From Aureococcus anophagefferens (Eukaryota; Sar; Pelagophyceae; Pelagomonadales; Pelagomonadaceae): a stretch of DNA of 64,000 bases. Below are positions 57,852-64,000 of this stretch, piece after piece. Each line of letters starts with the position of its first letter. Position 1 is the first letter of the stretch. Under the pieces are notes generated by a model. The model made no database searches. It was not told where the DNA came from and saw only the letters and a list, made by a program, of their open reading frames with translations. The stretch lies in NCBI RefSeq assembly GCF_000186865.1, contig NW_008705577.1:633854-697853 (forward strand), in the 5' to 3' direction. A program made the translations under genes and the position numbers.

Positions 57852-58062
57852 GGGCGCGTCGGTGCGCTCAAGGCGCCAACACCAAAAAAGCTCGACTCAT
57901 CGCACAATGCGCGGGCTGTTGCACTGCACTTGCAGGGAGGTTGATGCCAACCGGATCTTGAGGACCCCCCATGGTCCCAGGGCAGCTCGCGGGGCCGACC
58001 TCTTACGGGGGCGGGCGGGTGTCGGTCGGGGTGCGGGCCCCCTACTACCAAACCGGGGCGTG

Positions 58063-61000
58063 TCACTTGGCCCAGTTCTCGAGGAACTTTTCGACCTCGT
58101 CCTTCTTGAGCAGCGTGAGCTTGTCGAGGGAGATGGGCTGGGACGTGACGGGGTCGAGGACGTCGAGCTGGCCCTTCTCCGGCGCGCCCTTGGCCTCGTT
58201 CTTCATGGCCTGGTCGCGCGCGGCCTTCATCTCGGCCTTGATGTACTTGGCGTACTCGCTGTGGAGCGCGGGCATCTTCGAGTTCGGGCAGACGCACCAG
58301 TCGTCCTTCTCCATATGCCTGCCCGTGACGACGCACATGGGGATCTCCTCCTTGGTCGTCGGGCACTCGAGCTCCGTGCGGGGGATCATGACGCCGCTGA
58401 TGGGGCAGGGCGACAGGAGCTCGGGCTCCTCCTCGAGGTTCGGCCGCCGGATCATCTGCTCGATCTTCCGCTTGAACTTGGGGTCGATCTTCCCGCGGAG
58501 CTCGGGCCGCATGAGCTGCGTCGCGTACTCGTGGGCCGACGCCTTGAGCCCCGCGCGCTGGCACTCGATGACCGTCGACGTGAGGATTGGCGCGCCGTGG
58601 CTCGGGAACTTGGAGATGGACTTGGCGACGCGGAGGAGCATGCGCGCGGCCGCGTCGTGGTCCCCGGCCTTGATCAGCTTCTTCACGAGGAGGTAGGAGT
58701 GGAGCAGGATGAAGGGCTTCCGCAAATTCTGGGGCACGTGGACCTCCTGCGCCTCGAGCTGGATCGTCGTCTCGTAGAGGATCGCGTGCGCGGCCTTGTA
58801 GGACCCCAAATCCTGCTCCTGGCGCGCGATGATCACCGCCGTCTTCGCCGCCTGGGGGAAGTTGCCCAGCGCGAGGTAGAGGCGGTAGATGTAGTTCGGG
58901 TCCTTGGGCACGCCGTCGGGCTCGCCCATGAGGAAGTCGATGAGCGTGTGCGTGAGCGAGTCGCTCCGCGCCTTGCCGACGATCTCGATGGCGCGGTGCA
59001 CCTCCTTCTCGCCGCACTGGATGAAGAGCTTGAGGGCCCGCGGGTACTGGCCGCAGAGCGCGTAGAACTGGCCCGCGAGGCCGAGCTCGTGCACGGCCTC
59101 GTAGTGCTGCGCGACGCTCAGCGCGTCGTCGGGCGCGATGGCGTCGCCTAAAACCGCCGTGTAGACGTCCATCTGGCTGTGGAGCTTGGACAAATTAAAA
59201 GCCTCGTCGCTCCGCTTCGCCATGAGCAGGAACTCGATCGCGCCGCGGAAGTCGCCCTGCTGCTGGCAGAACCGCGCGACGAGCTGGGCGCCGTCGCTGC
59301 TCTCCGTCTTGCGCACGATCTCGAAGGCGCGCTCCGGCTGGTTCAGGTTGCCCAGGTAGAGGCGCACGACCGAGTCCATGTCGTGCGCGACCTCGTAGGC
59401 CTTGACCGCGTCGCCGAGCTTGCCCGCGGCCTCGCAGGCCTTGGCGTACTGGGCGTGGAGTTTCGGTAAAGCGACCTTGTGCATGATGGCCGCGGCCTGC
59501 GTGAAGTTCAGCTTGCGGATGTAGATCGCCGCGGCCTTCTCGAAGTGCTCCGCGAGCTCGAAGAGCGACGCGGCCTCCGAGTGCTGGTTCATGCCCTCGA
59601 GGATCGCCGCGCAGTCGCGGCAGAGGCCCTTGTCGGAGGATTCTTTGACGTACTGGATGCCCCGGCGCAGGTCGCCCATGCGCAGCGTGCACCGCGCGAC
59701 GCCCGCGAGGCACACGGGCCGCGTCGACGCGGACGACGCGGGCAGCGCGCCGCCCGGCGCGGCCGTCGGCGGCGGCCCGTCGCCGAAGCCGTCCTTGGAC
59801 TCGCCCACGTCCCCCCGGTCGTCGCAGGCGCGCAGCGCCGCCTCGAACATGCGGAGCGCGGTCTCGTACTCGCCCTTGAATTCCAATTGCTGCGCGTACG
59901 CGACGGAGATGTAGGGCACCTGGGACGGGTCGAGCGTGTGGGCGAGCTTGAGGGCCTGGTCCCAGTGGAGCAGGTCGCGGCGCATCTCGAGGGCGCAGGA
60001 CGGCTTCGAACTCGAGAGGAAGAGGTCCTGCGCGGCGTTGTAGTTGCTGAAGAGCAGCAGCACGTGGCCCGCGAGCAGGTTCTTGTCCTCGAGGTGGGCG
60101 ATGCGCTCGAGGCCCATGACCATGCCCGCGTCGCCGAGCTGGCGGTAGACGCGGATCGCCAGGTCGATGTCCATGATCTCCATGGCCTTGCCGCTGAGCG
60201 CGAGCCAGTACGCGCGGTTCTTTAAAGCCAGCGCGGCGTTCCAGGCGTCCTTGAGGCGCAGCAAGGCTAAATTCTGGCAGAAGACGAGCTGGTGCGGCGC
60301 GCCGGCCTCCTTGTGCTCGTACTGGGGGCACGTGATGGACGTGATGCTCCCCGTCGCGACCTGGCACGTGATCGTGCCCTCGCGACTGCAGATCGGGTAG
60401 AGCCCCTGCTGCACGGGCGTCGCCTTCTGGATCATGGTCACCTCGCCGTCGGCGGAGATGTCCACGGGCCCGAGCTTCGCCGCCATGGGGCCCTTGATCG
60501 TCGTGTGCGCGTAGACGTACGTGTGGAGCTCCTTGCCGTCGGCGACGAGGAGCACGTTCCGGTCGCGCGCGTCCCACATGACGCACTGCACCGACGGCGG
60601 GAAGGACGGGATGGACGTGAGCTCCGCGGACACGGGGTTGTAGATGAAGCCCTGGTGCTGCGCGTCGACGACGACGACGCGCGTGCCCGCGGCGTTCGGG
60701 TGCAAGGACGCGACGGCGTGCGCGTGGCGCAGCTCGACGCCCGGCAGCATGGTCCACTCGTCCGGGTGCACGGCGAAGAACTCGACCGTGCCCGCCTGCG
60801 TGCCGTAGATGAGGAAGTCGCGCGTGAGCGCGATGGCCGTCGCGCAGACGAAGTGCTCGTCCTCGCGGACCGGGAACGTCTTCCGCTGCGTGCCCGCGCC
60901 GGCCTGGGCCTCGATCTCGTGGAGCGTGACGCGCGTGCCGCTGAGCACGGCCGCGTGCGCGCCGTTCAGGCAGATCTTGTCGACCTTGCCCAGGTACTCC

Positions 61001-62343
61001 TGCTCGTTGACCTTGGGCCTTTTAGGGTCGACGTACGCGTAGTACATGACGACGTTGTTCATGCCCACGGCGACGTGCGTGGGCCCGACGGCGACGAAGG
61101 ACGGCTCCAAGCCCACGGGGAAGACGACGGGCCGCGGCTGGTCCGGCGGCGGGCTCGATGCGCCGCCGGGGCCAGTAGCGGCCGGTGGCGGCGGCGCGGC
61201 GATGACCGTGATCTCGCGGAGCGACGACAGGTAGGCCACCGTCGTCCCGTGGGCGTTGTGGACGATGGGCATGCGCGCGAGGAAGGCGTGGACGCCGCCG
61301 CCCTCCGTCGCCGCCGTCAGGATGTGGCCGTCGGGGCTCCACTCGATCTTCTCGATGGACCCGTCCGTCGCGTCGAGGCCGATGGACTCGCGCTTGAGGT
61401 CCTTGAAGTGGGTCATCTCGACGAGCTTGACGCCCGTGTCGCCGGCGACGGCGGCGTACTTCAGCGTCGGCGAGTAGGCGATGTCGTAGAGCGCCTTGTG
61501 GTGGAACCGGCCCGAGAAGAGCTCCTCGCCGATCTCCGAGATGTGCGTCGAGATGACCACCAGAAACCCCTCGGAGAAGCCGAGCATCATGAAGCCGTCG
61601 CCGAACCACTGGTGGGCGACGATGGACCCGTAGCGCTGCTGGAAGGCGAGCTCGAGGGGGTTGTCCGGGTCGTTGAGGTCGTACAGGAGCAGCGACTGGC
61701 CGCCCATGTTGATCGACAGGTGGCTCTCGGGCGTCGCGGCGCCGTCGCGCGCGTTGCCGTTCGTTTTTTGGGTCGCGAAGACCATCTCCCGGGGCGCGTG
61801 CTTGAGCTCCGTCTGCTCCATGGTGTCGCCCTGCTCGTTGCTCAGCGTCAGCGTGCAGTCGTCGGAGCCGAGCGCGAGCCGGTTGTCCTTGGACCACGCG
61901 CCGCAGGAGATGCGCCGCGGGTGCTTGCCCAGCACGTTGACCTTCTTGCGGCTGTGGCGGTTGTAGACCATGACGTTGCCCTTGGCCGTGCCGATGACGA
62001 GCTGGGGGCCGCTCCGGCTCCACTTCATGTAACTCGGGTCCTTGAGCGCCGTATCTAAACGCGTGACCTCGCGGTACTGCATGTCCCAGATGGGGATGAG
62101 GCCCTGGCCCTCCTGGAGGATGGCGAGGCAGTCGCCGTCCTTGTCCCACTCGAGGGCCGACACGGGGCTCGTCGTCGTCAGCGAGATCTCGTAGCAGTGC
62201 TCGCCGTGGCGGTCCCAGACGTGCACGACGCCCGAGCCGCCGCCCGTCGCGAGGAAGTTGCCCTTGGGCTCCCAGGAGAAGACGGCCGGGGCCTTGGTCT
62301 CGCCGCGGCCGTCGCTCGACGTCAGCTTGAAGAGCTGGCGCAT
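58063..62343 (-). CDS. WDR19: Intraflagellar transport protein IFT144 / WDR19
   Basis: This single-exon gene codes 1426 residues, the normal length for IFT144, a core IFT-A subunit that supports retrograde ciliary transport and entry of membrane proteins. The N-terminal half holds two WD40 propellers (VFSWEPKGNFLATGGGSGVVHVWD, LEWDKDGDCLAILQEGQGLIPIWD, WSPDGHILTAATEGGGVHAFL). The C-terminal half is a TPR-like solenoid (NAALALKNRAYWLALSGKAMEIMDIDLAIRVYRQLGDAGMV in two blocks; ALRMFEAALRAC; AAAIYIRKLNFTQAAAIM). It ends with paired Cys motifs (CPISGVMIP, CPTTKEEIPMC, CVCPNSKMPAL) as in WDR19. The protein is complete with no frameshift, so it should be under selection. Confidence 0.96.
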   Translation of the reverse strand: MRQLFKLTSSDGRGETKAPAVFSWEPKGNFLATGGGSGVVHVWDRHGEHCYEISLTTTSPVSALEWDKDGDCLAILQEGQGLIPIWDMQYREVTRLDTALKDPSYMKWSRSGPQLVIGTAKGNVMVYNRHSRKKVNVLGKHPRRISCGAWSKDNRLALGSDDCTLTLSNEQGDTMEQTELKHAPREMVFATQKTNGNARDGAATPESHLSINMGGQSLLLYDLNDPDNPLELAFQQRYGSIVAHQWFGDGFMMLGFSEGFLVVISTHISEIGEELFSGRFHHKALYDIAYSPTLKYAAVAGDTGVKLVEMTHFKDLKRESIGLDATDGSIEKIEWSPDGHILTAATEGGGVHAFLARMPIVHNAHGTTVAYLSSLREITVIAAPPPPAATGPGGASSPPPDQPRPVVFPVGLEPSFVAVGPTHVAVGMNNVVMYYAYVDPKRPKVNEQEYLGKVDKICLNGAHAAVLSGTRVTLHEIEAQAGAGTQRKTFPVREDEHFVCATAIALTRDFLIYGTQAGTVEFFAVHPDEWTMLPGVELRHAHAVASLHPNAAGTRVVVVDAQHQGFIYNPVSAELTSIPSFPPSVQCVMWDARDRNVLLVADGKELHTYVYAHTTIKGPMAAKLGPVDISADGEVTMIQKATPVQQGLYPICSREGTITCQVATGSITSITCPQYEHKEAGAPHQLVFCQNLALLRLKDAWNAALALKNRAYWLALSGKAMEIMDIDLAIRVYRQLGDAGMVMGLERIAHLEDKNLLAGHVLLLFSNYNAAQDLFLSSSKPSCALEMRRDLLHWDQALKLAHTLDPSQVPYISVAYAQQLEFKGEYETALRMFEAALRACDDRGDVGESKDGFGDGPPPTAAPGGALPASSASTRPVCLAGVARCTLRMGDLRRGIQYVKESSDKGLCRDCAAILEGMNQHSEAASLFELAEHFEKAAAIYIRKLNFTQAAAIMHKVALPKLHAQYAKACEAAGKLGDAVKAYEVAHDMDSVVRLYLGNLNQPERAFEIVRKTESSDGAQLVARFCQQQGDFRGAIEFLLMAKRSDEAFNLSKLHSQMDVYTAVLGDAIAPDDALSVAQHYEAVHELGLAGQFYALCGQYPRALKLFIQCGEKEVHRAIEIVGKARSDSLTHTLIDFLMGEPDGVPKDPNYIYRLYLALGNFPQAAKTAVIIARQEQDLGSYKAAHAILYETTIQLEAQEVHVPQNLRKPFILLHSYLLVKKLIKAGDHDAAARMLLRVAKSISKFPSHGAPILTSTVIECQRAGLKASAHEYATQLMRPELRGKIDPKFKRKIEQMIRRPNLEEEPELLSPCPISGVMIPRTELECPTTKEEIPMCVVTGRHMEKDDWCVCPNSKMPALHSEYAKYIKAEMKAARDQAMKNEAKGAPEKGQLDVLDPVTSQPISLDKLTLLKKDEVEKFLENWAK

Positions 62344-62967
62344 GGTCCTCTAGATGGGCGCGGCGCCGGCGCGCCGCGTCCGCCCCTGCGATGCCGCGCC
62401 GCCGCGGCCTCGAACGATCCGCGCACCGCTTCGCGCGCGCGTCGCCGTCGACCGGCGCGCCGGCCGAGCCCGTCGGGAGAAATCGACCCGGGTCGCGCCG
62501 CCCGCGGTCTACCGCCGCCGCTGCGTGCGGCCCGATGCGCGACGGGCAGCCCGCTTTCAAACCCCACCGGCTGAAGCAAGGGCAAACTATATCTCTACTG
62601 GTTGCGTACTTCATTGAGGCCATGGAAGCGGCGGAGAAGCAGCTCCTCGGCGGCGTCTGGCGCGCCGATGGCGGTGTCAAGAACTTGCCTCTGAGGCCTG
62701 GCAGGGCGGGCGCTCCCCCGCCGTAGTCTCCCCCCGGGAGGCGGGCGACGTCCCCTGGCGCGCTGTGTCCCTCGCCGACCCCCCACGGGGTGGCCCCCCG
62801 GGCCCCCGGGATGACTGAGCGGGGCGCGCTCCCGGCGGGTTCCGCGCCCCTCGTCGCGGGCGCCTACGGCCACGCGTGCGACGTACCCGCCGGCGACGTT
62901 CCCCCGGGCCGGCGGCGTGCTGAGCGCCGCGCCGCCGCTCGCGGCGTGCTACTTTTACGCGCCGGCG
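62344..62967. promoter_or_regulatory. Upstream region of IFT144 and the last gene, 624 bp
   Basis: This region lies between two divergent genes. An AT-richer segment (62575-62625, AACTATATCTCTACTGG) may mark a promoter. Frame evidence from 62810-62967 is mixed, and some of it may be a first exon of the downstream gene. Confidence 0.4.
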
Positions 62968-63920
62968 ATGTCCCCGCCGCCGCCGCCGCCGGCCGCGGCG
63001 ACGCCGCCGGCGGCGGCGCCCAAGGTCCTGACGCCCCTCGCCCCGGGGTCGCCGCCGCCGCCGAGCTTCAAGCCCCCCCCGGCGGCGCCGCCGCCCCTCG
63101 CCGCGGCGCCCCGGCCGCCGCCCGCGGTCCGGCCGCCGCCGCCGCCGCCGCCCGCGCCGCCGCCGGAGTCGGGCCCCGGCGCCGTCGAGCGCCTCGAGCG
63201 GTCGGCGCGATGCCCCGGCTCTGCTTCGTGGGCCACCAGCCCGACGGCGGCTACGCCATCTCGCGGCGCCGCCCGGGCGACGCGCCCGTGCTCAGCGCCG
63301 CGCCCGTGCTCGCGCCGCAGCTCGCGGCCCGGCCGCCGATCCTCGGGCGGCCGACGGTGCTCCTCCGGCCGCTGCCGCCGGGGTCGCCGCCGCCGCCGTC
63401 CATGCGCACGCGCCTCACGCAGACGCTCCACAACCACCCGGCGCCGCGGCCGGCCCCGCGGCCGGCGAAGCCGCCGCGCGAGGACGACGCGGCCGCCGCG
63501 GCCGCCGCCGCGGCCGCGCCGCGGCCGCCGTCGCCGCGCGCGCCGTCGAGCGCCGCGAGCTCGAGCGTCGCGAGCTCGGCGAACTCGTCGCTCAACATCG
63601 ACGACTTCGCCGCCGCGCGCGAGGACGCGCGCGCGGCCGCGGCCGCGCCGCCGCCGGACCGGCTCGACGAGGAGCCCGCGTCCTACGAGGACATCTTCGC
63701 GGCGCAGTGCGGCCTCGACCCGTCGGCCGTGCCCTTCTCCTGCCCCGTCTGGGCCGCCGCCGCGTCGAAGAAGCGGCCCTGGGGCGCCGGCGCCGCGCAC
63801 GCCGCGACGGTCACGCCCGAGCACCGCGCGGTCGACGACGACGGCGACGCCGGCGACGAGCTCCTCGCGTCGACCATCATCCTCGACCAGCTCGCCGACG
63901 TCCTCCCGCCCCCGGCCTGA
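62968..63920 (+). CDS. Proline/alanine-rich protein of unknown function, 5' structure unresolved
   Basis: Two frames look coding: from the ATG at 62968 (MSPPPPPPAAATPPAAAPKV ... VRPPPPPPPAPPPES) and, one frame on, from the ATG at 63210 (MPRLCFVGHQPDGGYAISRR) to the stop at 63918-63920. The second part ends with an ordered acidic stretch: SLNIDDFAAARED, DEEPASYEDIFAAQCGLDPS and ELLASTIILDQLADVL. A frame change near 63180-63210 must be an intron, a base error or the border of two genes. The Pro-rich part could bind SH3, WW or EVH1 domains. I do not recognise the family. Confidence 0.5.
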
Positions 63921-64000
63921 AGGGCCGCGCGGACCCGCGAGACGACGAGCCGCCGCGACCGGCCTCCCCCGCTCCCCGCCCCGGGCCGCGTCNCGAGGGG

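Overview
The window is nuclear DNA of a very GC-rich, gene-dense eukaryote, most probably a stramenopile alga of the pelagophyte type (Aureococcus-like). The evidence is eukaryote-only machinery (SmB, 26S proteasome Rpt6, GINS Psf3, ribosomal protein eS10, IFT144/WDR19, annexin, CLC channel, HECT ligase), spliceosomal introns, extreme GC with third-position G/C codon use, and above all repeated transposon-like introns (introner elements), a feature known from Micromonas and Aureococcus. There is no operon, CRISPR array, phage or convincing tRNA gene. Two N gaps (16354-16403 and 35231-35369) interrupt the sequence.

Layout. 71-1720 low-complexity protein; 2348-4681(-) membrane HECT E3 ligase; 4978-5547(-) SmB; 5893-7227(+) secreted ShKT/alpha-beta hydrolase; 7248-8396(-) membrane protein; 8519-9148(+) Mpv17 family; 9145-10691(-) PhyH-like dioxygenase; 10898-13743(+) EF-hand protein; 14136-15239(-) 2OG oxygenase-like; 15857-16323(+) eS10; 16710-17618(-) alpha/beta hydrolase; 17803-18834(+) possible plastid protein; 18971-20443(+) RanBP2-finger protein; 20478-23367(-) C2/EF-hand membrane protein; 23526-26124(+) PGYPPQ/glycosyltransferase fusion; 26347-27210(+) sulfotransferase-like; 27286-27672(-) small coiled-coil protein; 27781-29022(+) tRNase Z; 29198-30397(+) thiolase; 30457-31077(-) Psf3; 31381-32666(+) Rpt6; 32819-34286(-) Kelch membrane protein; 34726-36996(+) J-domain/FN3/zinc-finger/WW protein; 37190-38097(-) RraA-like; 38474-42852(-) RAP-domain repeat protein; 42977-46282(+) CLC; 46502-47608(+) unknown; 48434-49371(+) broken sulfotransferase; 49733-51232(-) serine carboxypeptidase; 51808-52389(+) TsaE; 52494-55231(-) annexin; 55326-57851(-) glycosyltransferase; 58063-62343(-) WDR19/IFT144; 62968-63920(+) proline-rich protein. 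Genes are packed head-to-head with short shared promoters or tail-to-tail, in one case with overlapping stop codons.

The main system in the window is a set of introns that look like DNA transposons. Eight elements of 192-203 bp in two related families (A: 3, B: 5) sit inside six coding regions. Each has terminal inverted repeats and an 8-bp target-site duplication. The 3' splice site AG is the last dinucleotide of the terminal repeat; the 5' splice site is the first two bases of the upstream duplication (GT in four, GC in four). Removing the element and one duplication restores the reading frame of the host protein every time. One gene (CLC) carries three, from both families. A third, shorter family (C, 78-82 bp elements in 86-90-nt introns) with the same logic occurs twice in the annexin gene and once in the ShKT/hydrolase gene. 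The bulk of the other introns are short, and three of them also appear to use GC-AG boundaries.

Reading-frame breaks that look like single missing bases occur in eS10 (near 16265) and the sulfotransferase (near 48912). Gene starts and exact splice sites are my inference from protein similarity known to me and from frame; no database search was possible.
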